Positions 17,789-30,700 of a stretch of DNA of 64,000 bases are shown in pieces. The notes under the pieces were generated by a model that was not told the DNA's origin, did no database searches, and worked only from the letters and a program-made list of their open reading frames with translations. The DNA comes from Apostichopus japonicus (lineage: Eukaryota; Echinodermata; Holothuroidea; Aspidochirotida; Stichopodidae). Made by a program: the position numbers and the translations under genes. The stretch spans positions 9,032,001 to 9,096,000 of the forward strand of contig NC_092566.1 in the NCBI RefSeq assembly GCF_037975245.1, written 5' to 3'. Positions within the stretch are counted from its first letter, which is position 1. Every line of letters starts with the position of its first letter.

Positions 17789-17969
17789 AGCTTCTCGGCC
17801 TTTTGGCTAAGATCATGTGTAGTATCTGTTCCCTTTCGAGGAACACACCCGACGATGATCACACAGTCACAGTCCCGATGCAAGGGGACTGGGGTTGAGA
17901 GCGGATCAGTGGTTCGGTAGTTTGGTTTTCGTGCCCAGGTTATTTCTTGGGCGACTTTTTTTAAAAAGT
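17789..17969 (+). mobile_element. SINE with U2 snRNA-derived head, 13-bp TSD
   Basis: The 5' end (17790-17831) matches about nt 4-45 of U2 snRNA with one visible mismatch. It includes the conserved GGCCTTTTGGCTAAGATC block and the branch-site-recognition GTAGTA. U2 similarity then breaks off: the Sm site and stem-loops III/IV are absent. A short hairpin follows (TGTTCC at 17827-17832 pairing with GGAACA at 17840-17845), then a body sharing motifs with sequence near 60 kb, and a T7-A5 end. The unit is flanked by identical 13-bp direct repeats, ACCTCTATCTACT (17776-17788 and 17970-17982), the signature of LINE-mediated insertion. SINEs with U1/U2 heads (SINEU) are described from crocodilians. 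Membership of an analogous independent family is my inference. Confidence 0.88.
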
Positions 17970-17982
17970 ACCTCTATCTACT
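17970..17982. repeat. Right target-site duplication of the U2-headed SINE
   Basis: An exact copy of the 13-mer at 17776-17788, directly after the T/A-rich 3' end of the element. No mismatch suggests a fairly recent insertion. Confidence 0.9.
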
Positions 17983-18913
17983 TGCTTATTGAAATAGAAT
18001 TTATGCTTGAAGAAATGTCACAGAAACTCGATAACACGAACAGCAATCACAGAGAAATAAAGGATGGCTTCCATCACACTAGTAATAAACGTTTCTTATT
18101 GAGTGGTGGTGGGGGTGTGGGGGGGGCTATCATTTGTTTTCTTTATATAATTGTTATTATTTTGACTTTTCGTTTGGAAAATTCAAGATAAAAAATTCTG
18201 ACATAATTTAAGATCAGTGAACGGACAAATAACTCTATTTATATTATATATTTAAGTTTGATATATTCCAGTGATTTTATATTACTTTTTCTTTTCTTCT
18301 GTTTGCTTTAAGTTTTGGCAAAAAAAAAAAACCCTTTTTTTCAACATGAATCGTAAGTTAGACAAATTCGTATTATTCAAAGAAGTAGGAGAAATTAAAG
18401 TATTGGCAATTTCGTCATTTTGTTTGATTTATTTTCGTTCACAAGATAAAAAATTGCTTGCTATCATATATGTGTTGTTAATAATGTGTTAAGTGATATT
18501 TTTCGTGCTTATTAAACGCCCAGGGTGTAACATCCCCACTCATCCCCTGTGTAACTGTCATGTCCTTTCCTCAAATTACCGGGAATGCAAATAAAATAAC
18601 GCAAGCATCATTTTACCACCAGCATCCTACCCACACCCCACCCATACCCCACCCCCTTAGTGTTGTAACGTTGCATGACTCGTAAAGTGACTTGAAGAAG
18701 ACTAAAGTTTTTCGGCATAGCTCTAACACTGAGTGACTCAAGTAAATGACTAATCTCGAGTCGAGAAAGATCTGCAGTGTAAATGACTCGTCTCGGGAAG
18801 AGTCTCGTTACGCCACTGCCTCAACTTCCAGAGTCCAACCCCCCCCCCTCACCACAAACACACACCACCCCTTCATCTAATTTGACATGTGATGTCCCGG
18901 AACACCCAAAGCC

Positions 18914-18985
18914 CTTTGGGCATTAATGCGTTCGAACTTTGTGGCATTAATGTACGATGAACTCTGTGGCATTCATTTATGATTG
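18914..18985. repeat. 25-bp tandem repeat, 3 copies
   Basis: Three adjacent copies of a unit around TGTGGCATTAATG (the first copy reads TTGGGCATTAATG), spaced about 25 bp apart, with the last copy degenerate. Confidence 0.7.
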
Positions 18986-19152
18986 TGGAGTTGAGGAGGG
19001 GATGGTGTAGGGTCCGGAGAGGAGTGTCTGTAGTTAATCGTTTATTGTGGTAGTCATGCGTATCATCTATGGACAGGATTTGTTTTCTTTCAATGACGAT
19101 AGCTCGTCCGTCAATCGTCCATGCATGCTGCACCTACGAAAAAAAAACAATG

Positions 19153-19153
<1 letters not shown>

Positions 19154-19193
<40 letters not shown>

Positions 19194-19198
19194 TATAC

Positions 19199-19232
<34 letters not shown>

Positions 19233-19268
19233 TATATATATATATATATTATATATATATATATATAT
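19154..19268. repeat. (TA)n microsatellite
   Basis: About 115 bp of TA with ATAC and TTA interruptions. It produces spurious (IY)n frames. Confidence 0.97.
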
Positions 19269-21186
19269 CAATCTTTACACATTGTGATTAATCCCTGTAC
19301 TAATGTATACTTGTATTTGCATCCGTTATCTGTTTCAGAAGTACTCAAAGACCAGTTCCGCGATTTTTTTTTTATTCGGTTTAATTTCGGTAACAAAAGA
19401 GGAGATTTTCTTTTCTTCTTCTTCTCCTTCTTCTTCTTTTCTTACAGTCGAAACCTCAGAAACGCAAAACGCCATTCAAATATAACAAAATACATTCGAA
19501 ATGAAATGACAATGATTTGAGTTTAGCCCGAGTTCATTGTCAATATCCTGTGGTTGAGAAAAAATTCGCACCGATTGAAAGCAACACGCAAAAAAGAGTC
19601 ATCCAAATACATTTAAGAGATCACTTAAAAACGTGTTAATTCCTTCGCCTACCAATTACAAAATAGAACAGGAACAATCAGATATCAATAGACCATATGT
19701 AACGGAATCCTAAAAGCGTTAACAAACGAAAAAAAGAACTAGGCCACTCATCCTCTCACAGTACTACTGTAATCCTCGTTGTTATTTTTCTTTTTTCTCT
19801 TTAACGCACACGATAACTTAAGCTCCCCACACAATCAATAGAGATCTGTTGAGGCTTGTAATTCCGTCACTTACGAACAAAGGCTGGTACGCAAACACAG
19901 ACAGTAAGTTTTCATTTGGTGTTTTTTGTCGCGTTTTGGCTAAACCTACATTTTTTTCCCACGGGTAACTTGCGGAGATCTCTTATTGAAACTCAAGTAG
20001 CCAGAAAAAAATATGAAAAAAATGACGATGAGACGCCTTTCATTGGTACAGCTATATATAGGTGGATACAAAATGATAAGAAAGCGCTGGGAAATATGAT
20101 ATACCTCATAAAATGATACATTTGTTTATTCCCCATTTTTATATAAACATGTAGGTTGTCTTTATTATACACGAATGCAGTACAACATTGTCTGTGTGAT
20201 GATGCGAAATTCAGGTTATTGAACTTCCCAATTAAAACTAATTTAAGTTTTATTGGTATTTACACAAAGCATTAGTCAAGTTCACCAGTCGAATAGTTCC
20301 ATACTTTGTGTATAGCAGTGTCTTTCTTTGTGTCTGTAGACCAATATCTTGTCTTTTTCTCAAATCTGTTTCTATAAGTTCTTAACAGAGTAATGTCGAC
20401 GTGTTCCCCCTTCTTTTGTATTTTCTCCCCCGCCCCACCCCTCTCTCCCTCCACCTCTCTCTCCACCTATCTCCACCTCTCTCTCCACCCATGCATTACT
20501 TTTTTCTCTATCTCACTCCCCTCCCCCCCCCCCCCCACCGTCCTGTTGAATTAAATCAACTGTTTTAGTTTGGCCGGAATTCAACTTTTCCAAACCTAAA
20601 GAATGCTTATCAAACTAAAGTTGGCGATCGATCTTACTAAACCACCCCACCCTCCTGGATATCTTCACTTATTTGAATGTTGATGACAGAGTAATGAATC
20701 CATTCAATTTAATCTATAACATTCCGTCGCCCATACACTCTTCGTATAAGTATAAGTCGTTACTAATTACATTTATAAAAAATTACAAATTTAGCTTACT
20801 TTATTCTTTGACTAAGTCAAGTGATTTATACTTTCACTTGAAAATGTACTTAATCAGACTGCAGTACAATGTTATCAGAGTGATCACAGAAAACAGCTTT
20901 AATGATGACGTCACAACAGTTACATGGATTTTGATACTTGAAGCAAGCATACAACTTGGTCCACGACCGTGGTTTATTGATCTTAATCAATTGACACACA
21001 TTAGTTGAGTTAAAAAAAAAAGTTTCATGTCTAGTTATCTGATTTTCTGAAGCAATTTCAAACTGAAGTTTCTGAAAGTACGTTAATGAACCTTTATAAA
21101 TCCTTAACCTGATAACTACAATATACCTTAATTATAAACTTTTGTTACATCAACGAAATATCCAATATTGTATATGCTTTTTATCG

Positions 21187-21925
21187 CGTGGTTCTTGAAA
21201 CCCTGTCTGCTACTGTAATAATTGTATGTATGCTTCGTTATAGTGTGTAGTTCTTAATGCCATGTTTGATGCTATAGTTTCCGTATTATACGCTTCTTAT
21301 AGCGTAGTTCTTGAAGCCCGATCTGCTACTGTAATTATTGTATGTGTGCTTCGTTATAGTGTATAGTTTAAGCCATGTTTGATATTGTAATTATTGTATG
21401 TATGCATTATTGTATGTATGCACTACATTCAGTATAGTGTGTAGTTCTTAAAGCCATGTTTGATACTATAATTACCGTATTATGAGCTTCTTATAACATA
21501 GTTCTTGAAGCCCGGTCTGCTACTGTAATTATTGTATGTATGCTTCGTTATAGTGTGTAGTTCTTAAAGCCATGTTTGATACTATCATTACCGTATCATA
21601 CGCTTCTTATAACATAGTTCTTGAAGCCCGGTCTGCTACTGTAATTATTGTATGTATGCTTCGTTATAGTGTGTAGTTCTTAAAGCCATGTTTGATACTA
21701 TCATTACCGTATATTCGCTTCTTATAACATAGTTCTTGAAACTCTGCTATAATGTAGACATTGTATGTATGCTTCGTTATAGTGTGTAGTTCTTAAAGCC
21801 ATGTTTGATACTGTAATTATTGTATGTATGCTTCATTATAGTGTGCAGTTCTTAAAGCCATGTTTGATACTACCGTATTATACGCTTCTTATAACATAGT
21901 TCTTGAAACCCTGTTTGGCAGTCTC
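21187..21925. repeat. 58-bp tandem array organised as 116-bp dimers
   Basis: About 13 half-units of about 58 bp in two alternating types. Type A reads GTTCTTAAAGCCATGTTTGA, followed by CTTCTTATAACATA before the next half-unit. Type B reads GTTCTTGAAGCCCGGTCTGC, followed by GTATGTATGCTTCGTTATAG before the next. A-B pairs give a 116-bp higher-order period, clearest between about 21430 and 21720, where two dimers are nearly identical. The right end has two A units in a row and a diverged B unit, as expected from unequal exchange. Confidence 0.93.
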
Positions 21926-24247
21926 GTTGTTATGTATTTGTTTTCTGTTGTGTGGTTACTGACTCTATTACCTGACTTTTGCTGTAAAGGTGAAACGCCT
22001 GCCATTTATGTATACAAAGCCCGTTCGTGACATCTATAAATCGCGACTCATCAATCAACTCGACATTGCCTGAACTGTTGGTAAACGCTTCTTTTTATAC
22101 TCTTTTAACATTTTAAATTTCAAAAGAAATATTTCCTTTTCTTCTACCAAACGACTATTTGTTTGAACTGTACTAAACCGTATTCAATGTTGATCATGAC
22201 TAACCAATAATCCCAGGCTTAGCACAATTTCTTAATCAAATATAATCTTTTTCTTTTCTTCCGAGTTTTGTCAATTCAACTCGTAAATTATAATGGTCTC
22301 CATTCACCCCTTGGTCTTATATACGTCAATCATTCATTCAATTATCGTCTCGATTATGCAATTTATAACTTTACTTTATTTTTCTTCTTCTTAATTGTAC
22401 TATACACTTCCAAACATACACCTCTTTCAAACTTTAAACCACGACTACCGTTTTATACGAATACCTGTTTAAAGAATATCACTTTTGTCATCGAGCCAAT
22501 AGCCGTCAATCAACTTCCATATCATACAGGGTCGTTTTTATTCTTTTCTTTTTTCACACCAATGATTTCTCTCTTTATTCTTTTTTTTTCCCTTTTTTCT
22601 TTCCTTTTTTTTTTGGTTTGCCTGTCACTTACCTATAAGTTCCTACAACATGCCTTCACCATGCATACAATATTTACTTTACTACTACTACTAACCACCA
22701 AACAAAAAGTGGGTATAAACCTCTTGAGGGGGTTATCATACGCATCATATGATTGGTCAATGCTCTTACAAATGGGCCAATCACAATGGAAGTTTTAACT
22801 GGGATGTTTGTTAAAAGCTGTCGGCAATTGTAACGTGATTGATAATGATCGTTTTCAAAGCCAGTCAAAGTTAAGGATAATTGACAGGAGTCTCGCCCCT
22901 CCCTCGTGTTAAGTTAGTAGGGACCGATATAATACCGCTTCTTTCATAAATAAATTCACGTTGGATTAAGTTAAGTTTGTCATTCGCTCTAAATATCTCA
23001 CAAAGCGAAGGGGATTAGAATTCAATCCACACATCGGGATCATTTTCAACCTAACTAACTAACTTTTTTTGTCTTATTTCATTGAGGATTCTCGTTTCTT
23101 TGGACTTAAGCACATTTATTTTCAACTGGTAAGTTAGGTTTCTTCATCATGTATGTATGTTTGTATGTATGTATGTATGTATTTATGTGTTGCGTGAACA
23201 CTTGGAAACGTAAGGCAAAAAAAAAAAAAAAAATCGAACAGAAGTCAAAGGCAATTCTCACATATAATGTTTTGATCGATTAGGAGACATAAGATCCAGG
23301 TTAAACATATTATTTATAAATGTTTGCAATAAATTAATATACATGATACCAATTTTAAAGGAACCATTGAATAATATTTAATCTTAGAAATATTTGACTT
23401 ATTCGTTAAAAAAATTAAATGTTATTGAAGGCTGATATTTTATTTACTTTTCTTCTGATTAAATATTTCGTTTCAACTGTTTACACTAACTCAAATCTAG
23501 CTTTAGAGGTTTAGTCTAATGATGAAGAAAATTAATAGCATTGCCTTATTTCAGAAACAATTGTATTGTAATTTTCACTTCGCTTTGTTTCAAATTTGTT
23601 AATTTCACTATATGTTTGTTCTTCAACACTATATGTAATCCAAAACGGTTCTTTCCAAGTTGGTTTTCATAATAAGTTAAGAGGTATATATCACTATTAA
23701 TATTATATTACTGGTATTTTCTTGAAATATGACATTTTCATGTCACCAAGTTATTATTATTATCTCAAAACCTCACGTCTTAAGAGAGTCACCCGGTATG
23801 CACCAACGCCCTGCTGCATTCAAAATGTGTTTTTTAGCTACTGTGACTTCCTACTTTGGGAAATAAAAGTTGATTCAAAATGATTGCTTGTTGATTGTCA
23901 CCTAACATGACTCAACTTTCGGTTACAATGATCTGTTCCAATAATAGATTATTACAGGTTTAACTTATAGAAATTCAAGAAAAATAACACTAACATCTAA
24001 TAAGAAAACTTGAAATAAAAAATCTAATAAGAAAACTTGCAATTGTCCAATATCTAGATGAACTGAATATCTATATATACTTTGTCTGTTTAGAAACTTC
24101 ACATCCCTCTGTGGAGATATTAGTAGATTTGTTAATACGTATATCATATTCTTCTGTTTTAATTTTCTTTTCTCTTAAGAAGTGCTTACCTAAAAATGAA
24201 AACAAAAATAGATTGTATTTCATTTTAATTAAATTTACAGTTTGGAT

Positions 24248-24255
24248 TATAAAAG
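24248..24255 (+). promoter_or_regulatory. Candidate TATA box upstream of DMBX
   Basis: TATAAAAG matches the TATA consensus and lies about 390 bp upstream of the DMBX start codon. The surroundings are very AT-rich, so a chance match is quite possible. If it is real, transcription would begin near 24280. Confidence 0.22.
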
Positions 24256-24625
24256 AAAGTTATTCGTTTAGAATTTGATGCAATGTTTAATGCTACAGTT
24301 TAATAAGATTTGTAGCCTTAACCTGTAATAAAATAGCAATAATAAGAATTCAATATTGAATTACTAACATTTACAACTTTAATACAAATACGTTGTTATT
24401 TCTCCCACTGTTCTAAAAAAAAAAAAAACTCCAACAGATAAAATAATTGCGTACTTTCAAATCCCAAAATAAGTAAAATTTCATTTGTAAACATGGACAC
24501 TTTCAACTGTCTCAACTCTTCACAGAGAAAAAATTTAAAAAAATGAAGGGTCATGTCACGTGTGATCTCTTGTATATTTGTCTTTAAAACTATAATTTAA
24601 TGAAATATTTCTCTTAAATTTTTAC

Positions 24626-24627
24626 AG
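24626..24627 (+). other. Probable 3' splice site of a 5' UTR intron in DMBX
   Basis: A pyrimidine-rich tract ending TTTTTACAG lies 10 nt upstream of the DMBX ATG. It fits a 3' splice site, which would place the true first exon, wholly non-coding, upstream. RNA evidence is needed to exclude a contiguous 5' UTR. Confidence 0.5.
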
Positions 24628-24637
24628 AAATTTCACG

Positions 24638-24770
24638 ATGCATCACCTAGGAGGATATAATCCTGCTGCTCTTAGTGCAGTCTACAGCATGCATCAGTCT
24701 GGCCTTCATCATCTTCATCCGGGTTACAGACCATCTACTCACGCCCTTTCACTCGCGGAGAGGTTGGCAG
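24638..24770 (+). CDS. DMBX: DMBX coding exon 1
   Basis: Encodes residues 1-44 plus the first base of codon 45. It starts [10 protein letters not shown], is rich in His, Tyr and Ala, and ends ALSLAERLA. The donor is GCAG/GTATGT. The following intron (24771-27101, phase 1) contains poly-G (26576-26589) and poly-C (26841-26852) runs and no other visible feature. Confidence 0.93.
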
Positions 24771-27700
24771 GTATGTATACAAAATAACAACCAAATACAT
24801 ACATGACCATAGCATTAGTAAATTTGCGCGATTCAGATATAAACACAAAAATTGTTCCCTTTGTAAAATAATAATAAAGTGACGTTTATTTTCTGATGTT
24901 GCTATATCAGTTATTTTAAACAATTTTTCCATCACTTTACTTATCAGTAAATATCTGTTGTGCTTTTTTTATGTATTATATATATATTTATATAGAAGTT
25001 TACATCTATATGTTCATTTGATGTTGATATGAAGAAAAAATAATAAAAGCCGTTGTTAATTGTTCAGTCAACTAGAACAGTGATTTCTAACACTTTATTG
25101 ATTTCGATCTGATTGATACATTGTTCTAAAAGTAAATACAGACAAACAAACAGAATGTATTTTAATTTGCATTGATGTAAATCATATCATTTTATATCTA
25201 AATATTGCGTTGTATAATTTTACTTACGAAAACAAATTCATTTATTTTGATATTTAAGAGTATTAAATGGAAGATTTTTCAATTCTGTGTAACTACTATT
25301 GTGAGTTCTCGATAAAACAATAAAAAAAAAATAATAATAAAGTCAATATAATCTAACTTTCAAATATTTCATCAAGGATTATTGATAACAATTTGTACTG
25401 ACAAAGTTTAAATAAGTTGTAAAGTATGACTGAATTACGAACTACAAAAATGGATAAAAATATAAATAACTTGAAAGAAAAATGGTTTATAATTTAGAAT
25501 TAATTTTAAGGAAATTGAATTGTAAGTCCGGGTTGAGCTATTATTTTTTGTATAATTGAACTTGTGAAAAATAGCAGAAATAGGAAAACTCTCAGAATTT
25601 TGCGTATACTTGCGTATGCACTTTCTTGAATGGTCAATTAAAGAATTTATTCGCATGAACGATCTTTGGTTACTCTTCCATTGTCCTTAATTATTTGCCC
25701 ATGATTTTGTTTTTATGTTTGGTTTATAGTTAGAGTCTTCATGATTTACATATCCACATGTTCTCGTTTTTTTGCAAATAAAAGATAAATTTATTAATTT
25801 TACGGACATTTTCAGCGGTTTATATAGTTGATAAAGGTTATCCTTGTTTTCCAACTGTTATTTATTAAACCTTATTACTACTGTCTTCTCCATCGTAATA
25901 AGAACAGTAACTATTAACAGTAACTATTAATAATGTAAATATTATAAAGTATTGTACATAAAAAGAATAATTATTAAAATGTGGCCAATGTTCTTCAATA
26001 AAACTAACTATTTAAAAATGTCACTCGAAAAAACTTAATTTTGAAAAAAGCGCAATGCTTAATTTTGTTTTATATGCAGATATCGTTTTCTTTTCTTCTT
26101 TCTTGAATTCTAAGTCTTTAATTTAAACAAAATCGGTTCCTTGGAATTATAAACATTTATTCAAAAGTTGACGTAAAATGAAAAAATAAATCCTCTTATA
26201 TTATATACGGTTGGATAAGTGCAAAAAAGAGTGTTTTAACAATTAAAAAACCGTAAAATCAGGTAAAATAATTCGGAATTCAGTTTGAGACAAAACATCA
26301 TAATGAATGTTTCAAATAAGACATTTTATGCAAACATTACACTATTCAAATTCCATGTAAAATTTTCTGTAATAAACATCATATCATCCTTCCTTTTCTA
26401 TCTGAGAAAATTTCAGTAAATCAGATAAAAAGAAAATCAACTTCGAAAGAATTTTAAGACCAAACATATCTCTGAATAAGGCATCGCACATGTTCGCTTC
26501 ATACTGGTTCTGGTTAAAAAAAGTCCCATGCGTCCAGCAACCCTCATATAGGTAGTAAGAATAGGGGATTTGGGTGGGGGGGGGGGGGGAGGGGTTTCAA
26601 GGAGACTTCAGTTACTCATGTCGAGGTTAAGCTTTCATGGTGTAGCAGTCAAATATTTTACAACAAGTTATCCGAATAACATGACCAAAATTCTCCCAGG
26701 TGGGAAAAAGTCAATTACTAAAATTTTATTAAAATTGTTCTTGTGGTCCGAAACATGTCACGTGTTTTGTTATGTTATGTTAGCTTAAAAAGGGAAAGCT
26801 CAGGAACAATGATGACCGAACCCCTCTCCCCACCAACCAACCCCCCCCCCCCAACCCATTCCGCCTAAGTACTGCTATTTTTCAGATGTTCTCAATAACT
26901 ATGTAGTTAAGACCGAATCCAAAACAAACAAAAAAACAAAAAATTGGGGGTTTGTCGTATCTCGTTGTCAACAGAATTTTAATTTTTTTTTAAAAGTGAA
27001 GAATAATCAAATGAAAAGACATTATTTGAGAGGTTTGAAAAAAAAAAAAAAAACCTTAGAAATAATTTTTCTTCTTCTTATTATTTTTTTCCCCAAAGCA
27101 GATATTATCTTAGAGGCTCGGTATGGAGCACACCGTAAACAGAGAAGAAGCAGAACTGCATTTACTAACCATCAGCTGGCTGCGTTAGAGAAAACTTTCG
27201 CTAAGACTCATTACCCGGATGTAGTGATGCGGGAACGACTTGCGATGTGCACTAACCTACCAGAGGCAAGAATTCAGGTGAGTTCACCTTAATCGACCTA
27301 CACTCCGTCATAATACCTTTTCACCACCATCGCCACCTCCTGCCCACCCCCCCCCCGCTCCCACCCTCCCGCTGCCACACACACCCACATTCAGACATTT
27401 ACATTCAGACCGAGGACCCCATCGTTTTTTCCATTGTTTAAATCCACGTACCCTAACATTAACAATACTCCATAACAATAGAATTCTTTCGAGGACGTGG
27501 TGATTCTCTAGAAATCACATCCGAGGACCTGGAACTCTTTTGTTCCAGTCTTCGGTCAGAATACAAAACAAAGGCATACATACACACACCAAAACAATTT
27601 AAGTATATAACTCATTTTCCAATGCTGAAGATTTCTAAATACACTTTGGTGTTAAATTCATCTCAGTGACCCACTTCCTTTATAAACAACACCAACATGT

Positions 27701-30700
27701 GGTCCACTTCTAAATCTCTGAATAATTCAAATCAAATCACGAAAATGAAAATCGCTTGAACAAAAGTCATGTTTATTCATTTGTGAAATTTATTCCCTTC
27801 AAAAGAGTGAAGCTTTGTCAAAAACGTGTTAGATCATGTGAAAAATTCCTTTTGATTTCCGACAATAATTGAATAATTACCTATTGCAATGATGTCATCA
27901 TCAAATATAGCTCTACATACGGGCCAAGTCGTCGATGAGGGCTCTGTTTGTATTCCAGAATACTGCGTGCATTGCCATTTCTACAGTTTATCAAAAAGAA
28001 ATGAAAAAAAAAGAAATTAAAGTAAGTAGGTTAATCACATATTATTGGAAAACTTGCCTTCCTGTGCATACATTGTACCTATTATTTCTACCATTATATG
28101 TGCCTTCTGTATCATGATAATACGGTATTATTCTTCACGGTAATCGATTTGACTTTTGTTGAACTTAAACTGGCCGAATAGCAGAACTAAAATTGATGCA
28201 GAACTAACAACTTTTCTTCTAATTTAATGCAATATCTTATAATTATGAATATGTATCACTTGTTTCTAACATTCTTACTTACGTTTGGTATCATTTTGTC
28301 ATGACTATAAAGTAAAAGAGGTTGCTTAGATTGTGGAATAACTTGAGAGCTGCAACGGGAAAAATCGTAACTCCTGGACAGGGAAGGGTTGGGATAAGGG
28401 TTGGGGGGGGGGGAGTTGAACGCATGGGTCAAAGGAATTTACACTAAAATCCTACATCAGCTCAGATGGACCCCTCCCCCACAAATCCCCTTTAAACCAT
28501 CCACAATCCGTTTTCAATATGGCCACAAAATAATCGAATTGGTACATAAGTTATATGTGTTAATACTGCATGTTGTTTTAGGTAATTTATTTCGATTCTA
28601 ATGACTTTGAAAATCTATTTTGTCTGCCCCCTCTCCCAACCCTCACTCCCGTCTCCACCCACCCCCCCCCCCCCAACAGAAAAAAAAACAATATTTTACC
28701 TTAGTATAGCATGTAAACGCATTTTTTTATATAAATATAACGTCTATCATTTGATAATTTTTATCTTCAAACGTACATCTTCAGGTCTGGTTCAAAAATC
28801 GACGCGCAAAGTTCCGGAAGCAACAGCGTAATCGATCCATCTCGGAGAGAGACGAGACCAAAGAAGAGACAGATATGAATGAAAAATCAGTCGAAGAGAA
28901 TAAAACAGTCAAGACTTTAGAAGAAGATGAGGAAGAGCGAACTCAAGACGAAGACGCCAGCAGCGCTGTCTCGGAGGATGACGAGAAGCGACCCGTCTCT
29001 CCTTCTCGACCTTCTCACGGCGACACCGGCTCCGATCGGGACTGCTCCTCTCCCCCGTCGCTACGTCAGCTTGACCAGCGAGAGATGCCACGCCAAGGGG
29101 ACGTTAAGATGGCGCTTACGATTAAAGAAGAAGTAGACGTCGACGTGGTAGGGAATCAAGATGACGTAGAATCAACCAAATCCGATCTGGAAGGACAGAC
29201 TAAACTTTCCTCCTCCGAAGAAGGGAAAACCAGTCCAGAACTACGCCCGAGCAGCAGCCCTCATAGCCCGAGGACCGGTTCTCCAAAGAAGGACTATTCG
29301 CACAGTAAGTAGTTTGTTTTCTTATTGTTATTCCTCTTTGTTTCTTTGTTTCTTTCTTTGTTTTTTTCCTTTGTTTCTTTCTTCTGCTTTACCATCAGGT
29401 TTATCGTCATATCCCGTTTAATTATAACAACTTTGATATCGACTTATTGGAATGGATTTACCTGACTTTGAATTGGACAAAATTGTCACCTCTATCCTTT
29501 TGTCTGAATGTTAATAACATAGTTAACTATTCAATCTTTTTTTTTCAAGATTAAAAGTTGATGTTAAATTTGTAGTGCTATGTGGATGTCAATTTTCATA
29601 AAATTATATAAATCAAGTTAATTCAGTTTTAGATAATAAACCACATGACGTTATCGTATGGTTCAAATAAAAAATTGCAAGGATCATATATAGTTATACA
29701 CTTGTTTTTAAAAATTCAAAAAATAGATAAGAAGCCTTCAAAAACATTACACGGAAAATCAAATGTTAAGTGAAATTGAATAACTAAGAATTTTGAACTA
29801 TTATAATATGCATCAATCGAAGGTAATATAGAACGAAAATGTCTGGTGGCATAAAAAACGACTTGAATCAAACAACCCATATCAAAACTGCCATGATCGA
29901 CAGGACGAACTCATTTACGTCAAAAATCTCTCCTCCGCTCTTATAACAAATGTTTTCTTAATCTTTTTTTCTACAAAGGGTTCTCTCTCTTTCTCTTTTC
30001 TCTGTCTCTCTCGAATAAACAAAGATATTAAACAATTAAGTTTAAATTTCCAATGAAAAACGGTTATACGGCTTTAGGATAAATCCTTTAATGCAAATAG
30101 TACTAAGTGTGTGTTTCTCCATCTTAGGAAATAAAGGAAAAAACGAATCGAAAGCAAATCGTCTTTATCTTCTTATCTCAAGAGGATTTACTTGAGGCTC
30201 ATCAAGACGGCATGTATCCCCAAATTCAAATAGTACTGAATTAGTGAGGGCGCCTGATAGGTCATTCAGTGAAGAGTCCGGGCGCCCCCGTATTTACACA
30301 AACATGACCAATGAGTTTTGTTAAGGAGTTGGAAATCCTCCCATATATCCCAAAACCCACTCCTCATCTGAAAAGTAAGGGCTATAGGTTTGATTAACTT
30401 AACTAAGACCACGACTGAATTACGGCTTAGCCAACTCTGATGTCTGTGAGTTGTCTTGAAGTCTCTGTTTGGATAAAGCGGGATAGGTTTACAAAACAAT
30501 AAAGTATGGCGCTATTTTTGCTTTTGGCCTATTCCTATGATGGTACGGAAATATGTTGCAAAAGTTTTTTTTTTCTAGTTTAATGGCATGTACTGTGCAT
30601 ATAGTATAGAGTATAGACTAGCAGAATAACGTATCTTTCAATATGAGACGTCATAATCATGTCTCAACGTTGGGTCGGGAATCACGAAAGGGTCTTGTGA

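Larger units (their letters stand above)
17983..21186. other. Gene-free region
   Basis: No supported gene. It contains a probable repeat-element end near 18660-18820 (reverse strand begins CAGTGGCGTAACGAG, a motif typical of dispersed repeats), a 25-bp short tandem (18914-18985), a TA tract (19154-19268), a CT-rich tract (about 20400-20540) and a 14-base C run (20523-20536). Confidence 0.5.
21926..24627. other. Upstream region of DMBX
   Basis: No coding exon is recognised. The stretch includes T-rich sequence (22370-22620), a short TGTA tract (23151-23184) and an A run. A candidate TATA-like element sits at 24248-24255. The good acceptor just before the DMBX start codon suggests a non-coding 5' exon somewhere upstream, which I cannot locate. 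Confidence 0.5.

Noticed and set aside
17789-17969. Functional U2 snRNA gene
   Set aside because: Only about the first 45 nt of U2 are present. The Sm site and 3' stem-loops are missing, and the flanking direct repeats show a retrotransposed chimera.
22268-22798. 176-codon + strand frame
   Set aside because: It is a translation of T-rich sequence giving Phe/Leu runs that mimic membrane helices. No ATG context or homology.
24244-24249. GGATTA as a DMBX/Otx autoregulatory site
   Set aside because: A six-base motif is expected every few kilobases by chance. A single copy near the start codon is not evidence.
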